A stretch of 6,731 nt of DNA from Erysipelothrix sp. GTDB lineage: Bacteria > Bacillota_I > Bacilli_A > Erysipelotrichales > Erysipelotrichaceae. Under the pieces are notes generated by a model. That model saw only the letters and a list, made by a program, of their open reading frames with translations, made no database searches and was not told where the DNA came from. Location of the stretch: NCBI GenBank assembly GCA_030152625.1, contig JASLJD010000088.1, positions 1 through 6,731 of the forward strand, read 5' to 3'. A program made the position numbers and the translations under genes. Shown in pieces: positions 1 through 6,246 of this stretch; position 1 is the first letter of the stretch, and each line of letters opens with the position of its first letter.

Positions 1-1148
1 ATGATGGCTATCATGAAGATATTTATTCTTATGTGAACTTGGTTCGTACGCAAGATGGTGGTTCGCATGTGGTCGGTTTCCGTACCGCTTTTACGAAAGT
101 GATGAATGATTTTGCTCGCAAACATCATATCCTTAAAGAAAAAGATCCTAATTTTGAAGGACGCGATGTGCGTGAGGGTTTATCGGCTATTATCTCGGTT
201 TCGATACCTGAGCATTTACTTCAATTTGAAGGCCAAACAAAATCGAAACTTGGAACCCCTTCAGCGCGTGTGGTCGTTGATCATGTCATCAGCGAACACT
301 TGCCATATTATCTTGATCAACATCATGAAATGGCGATGGAAATCTTAGCGAAAGTACAAAAAGCCAGTGAAGCTCGTCAAGCAGCACGTAAAGCACGTGA
401 GAAAGCGCGTAAAGGACGAAATCGTCGCAGCGAAACCTTGCTTTCAGGTAAGCTAGCGAAAGCACAAAGTCGAAATAAAAATAAAAACGAACTCTTTTTA
501 GTGGAGGGTGATTCCGCTGGGGGCAGTGCTAAGCAAGGTCGCGACAGTCGCTTCCAAGCGATTTTACCCCTGCGTGGAAAGGTCTTAAACACTGAAAAAG
601 CAAAATTTGAAGATATCTTGAAAAATGAAGAACTGAACACGATTATTCATACGGTCGGTGCAGGTGTAGGAAGTGACTTTGTTTTAGAGGATAGCAACTA
701 TAAAAAAATCATTATTATGACGGATGCGGACACGGATGGAGCCCATATTCAAGTTCTCCTTTTGACCTTCTTTTTCCGTCACATGCGCCCACTCATCGAA
801 GCGGGTTATGTTTATATTGCTCAACCTCCTCTTTATCGTATTGAAGCACGGGGTGAAGAGCATTATTGCTATACAGAAGATGAATTGGACGCTTATCGTG
901 AAAAATATGGGCGTTTACGTTTGCAACGTTATAAAGGTTTAGGGGAAATGAATGCGGATCAGCTGTGGGATACGACGATGAATCCTGAGAGCCGAACCCT
1001 CATCCAAGTACAAATTGACGATTTATTGACGGCAGAACGCCGCGTAACAACCCTTATGGGCGATAAAGTTTCGGATCGTCGAATCTGGATTGAGGAAAAT
1101 GTTGCCTTTACATTGGAAGAGGAGGATGAGAATGTCGAATTACCATAA
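1..1148 (+). CDS. parE: DNA topoisomerase IV subunit B (ParE), C-terminal part; 5' end outside window
   Basis: ParE is the ATPase/TOPRIM subunit of topoisomerase IV, which with ParC decatenates and relaxes chromosomes in the cytoplasm. The frame is open from the left edge (first whole codon at 3), giving 381 visible residues. About 265 N-terminal residues, including the GHKL ATPase domain, lie outside. An internal GTG at 33 is not the start, because the codons before it (DGYHEDIYSYV) continue the family sequence. Visible parts are the end of the transducer domain (NLVRTQDGGSH), a basic linker rich in Arg/Lys, and the TOPRIM domain with EGDSAGG (metal-binding Glu codon at 504-506) and TDADTDG (Asp codons 729-731 and 735-737). 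QRYKGLGEMN and the tail RVTTLMGDKV follow. PLRGKVLNTEK and IIHTVGAGVG favour ParE over GyrB, as does the ParC-type partner downstream. The acidic tail codons also carry the parC ribosome binding site. Identity is very secure. Confidence 0.96.
   Translation, partial: DGYHEDIYSYVNLVRTQDGGSHVVGFRTAFTKVMNDFARKHHILKEKDPNFEGRDVREGLSAIISVSIPEHLLQFEGQTKSKLGTPSARVVVDHVISEHLPYYLDQHHEMAMEILAKVQKASEARQAARKAREKARKGRNRRSETLLSGKLAKAQSRNKNKNELFLVEGDSAGGSAKQGRDSRFQAILPLRGKVLNTEKAKFEDILKNEELNTIIHTVGAGVGSDFVLEDSNYKKIIIMTDADTDGAHIQVLLLTFFFRHMRPLIEAGYVYIAQPPLYRIEARGEEHYCYTEDELDAYREKYGRLRLQRYKGLGEMNADQLWDTTMNPESRTLIQVQIDDLLTAERRVTTLMGDKVSDRRIWIEENVAFTLEEEDENVELP
1121..1125 (+). promoter_or_regulatory. Shine-Dalgarno site for parC inside parE
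   Basis: GGAGG lies within the codons for the acidic ParE tail, 6 nt before the ATG at 1132. This spacing favours the start at 1132 over the in-frame ATG at 1126, which overlaps the site, and over the TTG at 1090. Confidence 0.8.
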
Positions 1149-3546
1149 AATAGCCATTGAAGATATTATGGGCGATCGTTTTGGACGCTACTCTAAATAT
1201 ATTATTCAAGAAAGGGCCTTGCCCGATGTAAGAGATGGTCTGAAACCTGTCCAACGCCGAATTTTATATGCGATGTATCACGATGGTAATCATGCGCATA
1301 AACCTTATCGAAAATCCGCTAAAACAGTGGGTCTTGTTATCGGTAATTATCATCCTCATGGTGATAGTTCTGTTTATGATGCCATGGTCCGCTTGTCTCA
1401 AGAATGGAAAATGAATTTTCCACTGGTTGATATGCAAGGAAACAATGGAAGCATTGATGATGATCCGGCTGCGGCAATGCGTTATACCGAAGCAAGACTT
1501 GCCCCAATATCTGAGGAACTTTTAAGAAATATTGAAGAAGATGTGGTGCCATTTGTCTTGAATTTTGACGATGAAGACACGGAACCCTCGGTCTTGCCAG
1601 CCCGTTTCCCTCAACTCTTAGTGAATGGGAGCAGCGGTATTGCTGCGGGTTATGCAACCAATATTCCACCCTTTAATCTTGAAGAGGTGATTGATGGGAC
1701 CATCCATCGCTTACGTCATCCTAATTGTCGTTTGGAGAGTATTCAAAAGATGATTAAAGGACCTGACTTTCCAACCGGTGCGATTGTTGAGGGAAGAAAA
1801 GAAATGGATAAGCTTTTCGAAACAGGCAAAGGACGTCTTTTACTTCGCGCCAAAGCAAGCATCGAGAAAAGCCGGAATAAACAACAAATCATCATCACAG
1901 AATTACCTTATGATGTTGTGAAATCGCAACTCGTTCGAAAAATCGATGAACTACGCTTTAAAATGGCGAATGATGGTTTAGGCGATATTATGGATGTTCG
2001 GGATGAATCCGATCGCAGTGGTCTAAGGATTGTAATTGATTGTCGCGCGGATGCGGATGCAGAAAGCATCTTAAATCTCTTGTATAAACATACTGAGCTT
2101 CAAGTGTATTTTAATGCAAATATGGTCGCAATTGTCGATCAAAGACCGCAACTTTGTGGGGTTGTGGATATTTTAGACGCTTTCATTGATTTTAGGGAAG
2201 AAGTTGTGATCAATCGCTCTCGCTATCGTTATCAAAAATTATCCGATCGTTTGCATATTGTCGAAGGTTTAATGAAGGCAAGTGATGTTTTAGAAGAAGT
2301 CATTCAAATCATTCGTCATTCCAAAAATCGGAAAGATGCTTATTTGAATTTAATGGAACGTTTTGACTTCAGTCAAAAACAAGCGGAAGCGATTGTGGAT
2401 TTGCGTTTATATCGTTTATCTTCAACGGATATGACAGCTCTTTTGAATGAAGAAAAGGAATTAAAAGCAGAAATTGCTTATTTGAAGAAAATTTTAGAAG
2501 ATGAAGACAGTCGTCGCCAGCTTATGGTGGAAGAACTTCAAAAAGTAAAAAAACTCTTCCCAAGTCCACGGAAAACAGAATTAAAGGATGAAATCCGTGA
2601 TTTAGAGGTGGACCATTTATCCTTGATTCCTGAAGAAGAAGTTGTTTTAAGCATCAGTAAAAATGGCTATGTCAAACGCAGTTCCTTGCGTTCATATTCA
2701 GCAACAGCTAAGAATATCCTGGGTCTTCGTGAAGATGATCAAATGGTCTTAATGCAAAAAGCATTGACGACTGATACCTTGCTTTTCTTTACCAGTGAAG
2801 GCCGCTATGGCCAGATACTGATTCATGAATTGGATGAAATGCGTTGGCAAGATGTGGGTAATCATTTAAATCATTATGTTAAAATGAATCCACAGGAAAG
2901 TATTGTTTCCGCAATGGTGATTGATCGTTTTGATGAAAAACGAAGCATTCTAACATTTACCCGTGAAGGTATGGTGAAACGAAGTCTCTTAAGTGATTTT
3001 GAACTTAAGCGTACTGGCCAGTTGTCGATGGCAATGAATGTCGACAAAGACGATGAACTAATACAAGTTTATCTCAGTGATGAAGAAGACAAGGAGCTTT
3101 TAGTCTTGTCTTATCATGGATACGCTTTGCGCTTCCCTCTTGATGAAGTTAATATTATCGGAACACGGGCCAAGGGTGTCATCGCCATGCGTCTTGATGA
3201 AGAGGACTATGTTGTTGATGCGACTGTTATGGACGGAAAAAGGGAGGATCTTGTCTTTGTTTCAGAACGTAATGAGATGAAACGTGTGAAAGAAGAGCAG
3301 ATCGCGAGCCAAAATCGAGCGACGAAAGGGCAAAGAATCGCCCGCTTAGTGAAGTCCAATCCTCAAGGCTTGCAAGCAGTCTATCTGCTTGATTTGGATG
3401 AAATCATCAGCTTTTATCAGGATGAACTTCTCGTGGAGTGTCGAGCAGTTGATATTCCAATTATGAAAACGGAAGCAACTTTTTCCAATGTGATCGATAA
3501 TCAAAAGATAAAACTTGTTCTAAGAAGAGATATGAACATGTTATAA
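1132..3546 (+). CDS. parC: DNA topoisomerase IV subunit A (ParC)
   Basis: ParC is the DNA-cleaving subunit of topoisomerase IV. It forms a transient phosphotyrosine link to DNA and works as a ParC2ParE2 complex. The 804-residue protein matches the usual Firmicute ParC length (about 800-820). Seen in order: the winged-helix start (RALPDVRDGLKPVQRR, 28-43), the quinolone-resistance region HPHGDSSVYDAM (74-85), the catalytic Arg117-Tyr118 in AMRYTEARL, the intercalating Ile170 in GSSGIAAGYA, a charged coiled-coil arm (about 433-477), and a C-terminal beta-pinwheel (about 500-804) with repeated blades such as SKNGYVKRS, TREGMVKRS and GYALRFPLDEV. Ser79 and Asp83 are the residues usually found in quinolone-susceptible ParC. 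No intact GyrA box is seen, which fits ParC rather than GyrA. The start at 1132 follows a good Shine-Dalgarno site and overlaps parE by 17 nt, so the two subunits are probably translationally coupled. Confidence 0.96.
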   Translation: MSNYHKIAIEDIMGDRFGRYSKYIIQERALPDVRDGLKPVQRRILYAMYHDGNHAHKPYRKSAKTVGLVIGNYHPHGDSSVYDAMVRLSQEWKMNFPLVDMQGNNGSIDDDPAAAMRYTEARLAPISEELLRNIEEDVVPFVLNFDDEDTEPSVLPARFPQLLVNGSSGIAAGYATNIPPFNLEEVIDGTIHRLRHPNCRLESIQKMIKGPDFPTGAIVEGRKEMDKLFETGKGRLLLRAKASIEKSRNKQQIIITELPYDVVKSQLVRKIDELRFKMANDGLGDIMDVRDESDRSGLRIVIDCRADADAESILNLLYKHTELQVYFNANMVAIVDQRPQLCGVVDILDAFIDFREEVVINRSRYRYQKLSDRLHIVEGLMKASDVLEEVIQIIRHSKNRKDAYLNLMERFDFSQKQAEAIVDLRLYRLSSTDMTALLNEEKELKAEIAYLKKILEDEDSRRQLMVEELQKVKKLFPSPRKTELKDEIRDLEVDHLSLIPEEEVVLSISKNGYVKRSSLRSYSATAKNILGLREDDQMVLMQKALTTDTLLFFTSEGRYGQILIHELDEMRWQDVGNHLNHYVKMNPQESIVSAMVIDRFDEKRSILTFTREGMVKRSLLSDFELKRTGQLSMAMNVDKDDELIQVYLSDEEDKELLVLSYHGYALRFPLDEVNIIGTRAKGVIAMRLDEEDYVVDATVMDGKREDLVFVSERNEMKRVKEEQIASQNRATKGQRIARLVKSNPQGLQAVYLLDLDEIISFYQDELLVECRAVDIPIMKTEATFSNVIDNQKIKLVLRRDMNML

Positions 3547-3547
3547 T
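3539..3547 (+). promoter_or_regulatory. Candidate extended -10 promoter overlapping the parC stop codon
   Basis: The bases TGTTATAAT match the extended -10 consensus TGnTATAAT at every fixed position. No good -35 is seen at normal spacing (TTCTAA at 3518-3523 matches only 3 of 6), but extended -10 promoters can work without one. Initiation would fall near 3553-3556, just before the hairpin at 3560. A transcript could then serve yqeH and the genes after it. The motif also encodes the end of ParC (Met-Leu-stop), so chance is possible in a fairly A+T-rich genome. Confidence 0.4.
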
Positions 3548-3559
3548 AGAGGATGAACT

Positions 3560-3595
3560 AAAGTCTCGATGAGTTTCGAGACTTTCTTATTTGTT
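3560..3595 (+). terminator. Stem-loop with T-rich tail after parC (probable intrinsic terminator)
   Basis: A perfect 10-bp inverted repeat (3560-3569 AAAGTCTCGA, 3576-3585 TCGAGACTTT) encloses a 6-nt loop, TGAGTT. The 3' arm runs into CTTATTTGTT, so 10 of the 13 bases at 3583-3595 are T. The stem is only moderately G+C rich and the T tract is interrupted, so termination may be incomplete. It sits 13 nt after the parC stop and about 15 nt before the yqeH start. It probably ends the parE-parC transcript. Alternatively it could be a 5' stabilising or attenuating hairpin of a yqeH transcript. Confidence 0.68.
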
Positions 3596-3600
3596 ATAAA

Positions 3601-3605
3601 GGAGG
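3601..3605 (+). promoter_or_regulatory. Shine-Dalgarno site for yqeH
   Basis: GGAGG is preceded by AAA and lies 5 nt before the ATG at 3611. It fixes that ATG as the start. The in-frame ATG at 3569 is rejected because it lies inside the terminator-like hairpin and would add 14 residues before the zinc-binding motif. Confidence 0.85.
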
Positions 3606-3610
3606 ATATC

Positions 3611-4630
3611 ATGAAGCAAAAATGTGAAGGCTGCGGTTTGGTCTTACAAACAAGCGATGTCCATAAACCAGGCTATGCTAAAAGTGAAGAGCATCGATTT
3701 TGTCAATCCTGTTTTCGTTTAAGGCACTATCGAGATTTTAAGCGTGTTCGAGCTAAGGTTGATGACGGTGTTATTTTAGATTTTGTGATGGAATTTGAAG
3801 GAACCATTTTTTGGATTATTGATCTGATGAACATTCAACAAAGTCTCCACCCAGCACTTATCCGTCATTTAAGTGGTAAAAATGTCGTCTTGCTGATCAA
3901 TAAACGTGACTTGATTCCGCAATCGGTCTCAAATCGACGTTTATTGCATGGCATTATGCGACTTTTAAAACCTTATCCGATTCAATTCACAGAGGTTTTA
4001 TTTGTCTCAGCGAAGCATCGTAAGAGCTTGGAGCCCATTTTACCTTATCTTTTAATGGGGGATGTGGCTTTTGTTGGTTGTGTGAATGTTGGAAAATCAT
4101 CGATTTTAAACAGCTTATTGAATGATGATACTTTATCGGTTTCACCGGTCGCATCCACCACAGCCTCGATTATCGAGTTGAAGGTTAATGACTTTACACT
4201 CTACGATACACCGGGCTTGCAAAATGAATCAGCAATTACGCATCGTTTGAGTGATGAAGATTTACAGGCTTTATCACCGCAAAAACCGATTAAACCCCAA
4301 GTGTTTCAAATTTATGAAGAACAAGCCCTTGTCTTAGGAGGGGTTTTCGCAGTGATTGTCGAACCGATCGATCGTATCCAAGTCGTTTCGTATTTACCTC
4401 ACAATATGAAACGTGTCACAGCCGATCGTATCGATGCAAACTTAAAGCAAGCTGAGTTTCTTCAAGTTGATGAGCCACAGTATCGTCGTCGATCATACCC
4501 GTCATCCAAGGAAGATGTCGAACTAGAAATTTATGATTTTGGGATGATAGTCATCAAAGGCGGCGTTAAAAAGATTGAAGTCGTCGCTGAAAAAGATCTG
4601 GAATACATTTATCGAAAGGCGGTGTTATAA
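3611..4630 (+). CDS. yqeH: Ribosome biogenesis GTPase YqeH (circularly permuted, zinc-binding)
   Basis: YqeH is a circularly permuted GTPase that in B. subtilis is needed for 30S ribosomal subunit assembly. The 339-residue protein is slightly shorter than the B. subtilis one (about 366). It begins with a four-cysteine zinc ribbon (Cys5, Cys8, Cys31, Cys34, the last pair in FCQSCFRLRHY). The GTPase motifs follow in permuted order: G4 NKRD (97-100), G5 SAK (133-135), G1/P-loop GCVNVGKSS (156-164), a G2 candidate at Thr183/Thr184 and G3 DTPG (199-202). The C-terminal region (about 215-339) is the family's putative RNA- or protein-binding part, with no catalytic motif I can name. The stretch before the G2 threonines reads PVAST where the B. 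subtilis protein has a PGTT-type sequence, which is a small divergence. The gene opens the second block and shares 1 nt with yqeI (TAATG). Confidence 0.93.
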   Translation: MKQKCEGCGLVLQTSDVHKPGYAKSEEHRFCQSCFRLRHYRDFKRVRAKVDDGVILDFVMEFEGTIFWIIDLMNIQQSLHPALIRHLSGKNVVLLINKRDLIPQSVSNRRLLHGIMRLLKPYPIQFTEVLFVSAKHRKSLEPILPYLLMGDVAFVGCVNVGKSSILNSLLNDDTLSVSPVASTTASIIELKVNDFTLYDTPGLQNESAITHRLSDEDLQALSPQKPIKPQVFQIYEEQALVLGGVFAVIVEPIDRIQVVSYLPHNMKRVTADRIDANLKQAEFLQVDEPQYRRRSYPSSKEDVELEIYDFGMIVIKGGVKKIEVVAEKDLEYIYRKAVL

Positions 4631-4914
4631 TGCTTAGTAATCAACAAAAACGACAATTAAGACAAGAAGGTCATAATGAACCTGTTCTTGTTCATGTTGG
4701 AAAACATGGTTTAACGGATACGCTGATGGACAGTTTTGGCGTCTCTCTTAAGGCGCATAATCTTGTGAAAGTATCCTTGCAAAAAAATGCAAGTGTTTCC
4801 AAAGAGGAAGTTATTCAAGCCTTTGAAGGAGAATTTGATTGTGAATTGGTTCATAAAGTAGGGCGTGTTCTTTATTTTTATAAATATCATGAAGATGGAA
4901 GAATTAAAGTATGA
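4630..4914 (+). CDS. yqeI: Ribosome assembly RNA-binding protein, CRS1/YhbY (CRM) domain
   Basis: This 94-residue protein is a single CRM domain, the family of E. coli YhbY and B. subtilis YqeI. These are small cytosolic RNA-binding proteins associated with pre-50S ribosomal particles. Diagnostic sequence includes the GxxG loop GKHG followed by LTDTLMDSF (24-35), KAHNLVKVSL (41-50) and the end strand LVHKVGRVLYFYK (73-85). Length is typical of the family. The ATG shares one base with the yqeH stop (TAATG), and the purine-rich AAAGGCGG at 4615-4622 could serve as its ribosome binding site. Its TGA overlaps the nadD start as ATGA. Translational coupling on both sides is likely. The symbol yhbY would be equally suitable. 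The exact step in ribosome assembly is not established by the sequence. Confidence 0.93.
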   Translation: MLSNQQKRQLRQEGHNEPVLVHVGKHGLTDTLMDSFGVSLKAHNLVKVSLQKNASVSKEEVIQAFEGEFDCELVHKVGRVLYFYKYHEDGRIKV

Positions 4915-5918
4915 AAAAAATCATTCTTTTTGGTGGGAGTTTTGATCCCATTCATGATGGGCATCTTGCTTTAGCGAAAGCGGCCCTCAAACAAAGAGAA
5001 GCTGATGCCCTTTATTTTATCCCTGCTCAAGTCAGTCCTTTTAAAGAAAAGAAAGTTCGCTTTGAAGATCGCTATGAGATGGTCAAAAAAGCGATTGCTC
5101 CTTTTAGGAAAATGCATGTGAGCGATTTCGAAGGCAAAAGCATGGAAGCATCCTACACCATTAAAACAGTGGAAAAATTTAAAAGAGATTTCCCCAATGC
5201 TCAACTGGAGTTTTTGATTGGCGATGATCATATTGAGCGTTTGGATGAGTGGAAGGATATCGAACGTTTATCAAAGATGATTCAATTTATTGTCTATGAG
5301 CGCTATGGAATCAAACATCCTTTTCCTCAAATCGAAGGGAAAATTATGGATGTATCCTCGACAGCTATTCGTCAAGGGAAGTCCATGCGCAGCCCTAAGT
5401 CAGTTCTAAAATATATGATGGAAAAAGGACTTTATCTCGAGGAAATGATGCAAAGTCATCTTTCTCCTAAGCGTTATCAACATGTTTTACGAGTCAGTGA
5501 ATTGGCTTTAGAAATTGCTTCACATCATCGTTTAGATCTCGATAAAATTTATCTTGCTGCGATGTATCACGATCGTTATCGTGAAATGGAGGCGGCGCTC
5601 AGTCGTCAACTTGTTCCTTCAAGTTGGCGCAATCACTATTCTGCAGCCTTTGATCATGCCTATCTAGCTGCTGATCATCTCAGCCGTTATTATTATGTGA
5701 AGGATCGTGATGTGCTTTCGGCGATTCGTCACCATGTGGATGGTCGAGCACAAAATCCTTACGCAAAAGTGATTTATATCGCCGATAAATGTGAACGAGG
5801 GCGAAACTATGATAGTGAAGAATTCATTGAATTATCGAAAAAATCATTGCAAGAAGGCTATGAAGCCGTTCAATTAGCACAAGCAAAGTATTTAAGGAGG
5901 CAATATGAAAGAAAGTAA
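4911..5918 (+). CDS. nadD: Fusion protein: nicotinate-nucleotide adenylyltransferase (NadD) + YqeK HD-domain hydrolase
   Basis: One 335-residue frame carries two enzymes that are separate genes in B. subtilis. Residues 1 to about 178 are NadD, which makes nicotinate adenine dinucleotide from nicotinate mononucleotide and ATP in NAD synthesis. It shows the nucleotidyltransferase signature GGSFDPIHDGH (8-18), FLIGDDHIERLDEWKD (101-116) and SSTAIR (149-154). Residues from about 183 to 335 are a YqeK-type HD domain, a family whose studied members split Ap4A symmetrically into ADP. Likely metal ligands are His191, His220-Asp221, His249, His275 and Asp292, the last in IYIADKCE. The family's usual HDxAK reads HDRYRE here, so the Lys is lost although the metal ligands remain. 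The linker is short (EEMMQSHLSPKR), and no internal stop or Shine-Dalgarno with start separates the halves. The start overlaps the yqeI stop by 4 nt, so translation is probably coupled. Related fusions are known in Mollicutes. Both domain assignments are firm; activity of the HD half is inferred. Confidence 0.93.
   Translation: MKKIILFGGSFDPIHDGHLALAKAALKQREADALYFIPAQVSPFKEKKVRFEDRYEMVKKAIAPFRKMHVSDFEGKSMEASYTIKTVEKFKRDFPNAQLEFLIGDDHIERLDEWKDIERLSKMIQFIVYERYGIKHPFPQIEGKIMDVSSTAIRQGKSMRSPKSVLKYMMEKGLYLEEMMQSHLSPKRYQHVLRVSELALEIASHHRLDLDKIYLAAMYHDRYREMEAALSRQLVPSSWRNHYSAAFDHAYLAADHLSRYYYVKDRDVLSAIRHHVDGRAQNPYAKVIYIADKCERGRNYDSEEFIELSKKSLQEGYEAVQLAQAKYLRRQYERK
5894..5900 (+). promoter_or_regulatory. 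Shine-Dalgarno site for rsfS inside the nadD-yqeK gene
   Basis: AAGGAGG lies 4 nt before the ATG at 5905, within the last codons (Leu-Arg-Arg-Gln) of the upstream gene. It is the strongest ribosome binding site in the yqeI-yqeM stretch and suggests that rsfS can be translated independently as well as by coupling. Confidence 0.8.
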
Positions 5919-6246
5919 AGAATTATTAGATTTAATTGTAAAGACACTTGATGATGGTAAGGCCAACGATATTGCGGTTGTTGATTTTGAAGAAAGCCAT
6001 CCTCTTTGTGATTATTTTGTTATTTGTGATGCACCGAGCTTACGTCAAGTCAACGCACTGGCAGAACAAGTTTTATCAAAAACATTGGAAAATGGCTTCA
6101 CATTGCGTAATGAGGAGCGCAGTACGGAAAGCCCTTGGGTTCTACTCGATTTTAACGATGTCATTGTGCATGTTTTCCTCAGCGAAGCCAGAGATCACTA
6201 TAAACTCGATAAATTATACCAGGATTATCTCAATGAACGTGTATGA
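5905..6246 (+). CDS. rsfS: Ribosomal silencing factor RsfS
   Basis: RsfS (YbeB/YqeL, Iojap family) binds protein uL14 on the large ribosomal subunit and blocks joining with the 30S subunit, slowing translation when nutrients are short. The 113-residue length is typical. Family landmarks are NDIAVVDF (21-28), CDYFVICDAPSLRQV (35-49), PWVLLDFNDVIVHVF (77-91) and RDHYKLDKLY (96-105). Two usually conserved spots differ: the ATGxS-like segment reads CDAPS, and the usual EG before the Trp strand reads EERS. The uL14-contacting core otherwise looks intact. It overlaps the preceding gene by 14 nt and the next by 14 nt. Placement after nadD and yqeK matches B. subtilis, and a nadD-rsfS link is common in bacteria. 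Confidence 0.94.
   Translation: MKESKELLDLIVKTLDDGKANDIAVVDFEESHPLCDYFVICDAPSLRQVNALAEQVLSKTLENGFTLRNEERSTESPWVLLDFNDVIVHVFLSEARDHYKLDKLYQDYLNERV
6221..6224 (+). promoter_or_regulatory. Weak Shine-Dalgarno site for the yqeM-like gene
   Basis: AGGA lies 8 nt before the ATG at 6233, inside the rsfS coding region. The match is short, so the gene probably depends partly on coupling with rsfS translation. Confidence 0.45.

Noticed and set aside
106..348. 80-residue plus-strand frame inside parE in another phase
   Set aside because: Fully inside well-conserved ParE coding sequence, with no ribosome binding site or family resemblance.
377..640. 87-residue minus-strand frame opposite the parE linker and TOPRIM start
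   Set aside because: The Ser/Phe/Arg-rich translation mirrors the Lys/Arg/Glu-rich ParE linker on the other strand; no motif.
1090..1131. Longer parC starting at TTG 1090, or at ATG 1126
   Set aside because: The added residues are out-of-frame ParE tail codons with no family match, and the Shine-Dalgarno at 1121-1125 is correctly spaced only for ATG 1132.
1337..1669. 110-residue open frame on the minus strand inside parC
   Set aside because: It lies opposite the highly conserved breakage-reunion domain of ParC and has a low-complexity His/Gln-rich translation with no recognisable family. It is best explained as a shadow of parC codon use.
3594..3599. TTATAA as a -10 element just before yqeH
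   Set aside because: Initiation would fall in or after the ribosome binding site, and there is no -35.
3569..3610. Longer yqeH starting at ATG 3569
   Set aside because: The start would be inside the stem-loop with no ribosome binding site. ATG 3611 has a strong one, and the zinc-ribbon then begins at the usual position.
4912..4914. Possibility of Mollicutes-type code with TGA read as Trp
   Set aside because: TGA ends yqeI and rsfS at their expected family lengths and overlaps the next start; Trp is TGG and no internal TGA is seen.
4971..5231. 86-residue minus-strand frame opposite nadD
   Set aside because: Phe/Ile-rich mirror of Lys/Glu-rich NadD codons; no supporting signals.
1173..5575. 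CGATCG palindrome occurring seven times (1173, 2010, 2244, 4365, 4369, 4423, 5570)
   Set aside because: More than expected by chance at this base composition, but nearly all copies are GAT CGT/CGC codons for Asp-Arg after a codon ending in C, so codon preference explains them. A genome-wide count corrected for codon use would be needed to revive the idea.
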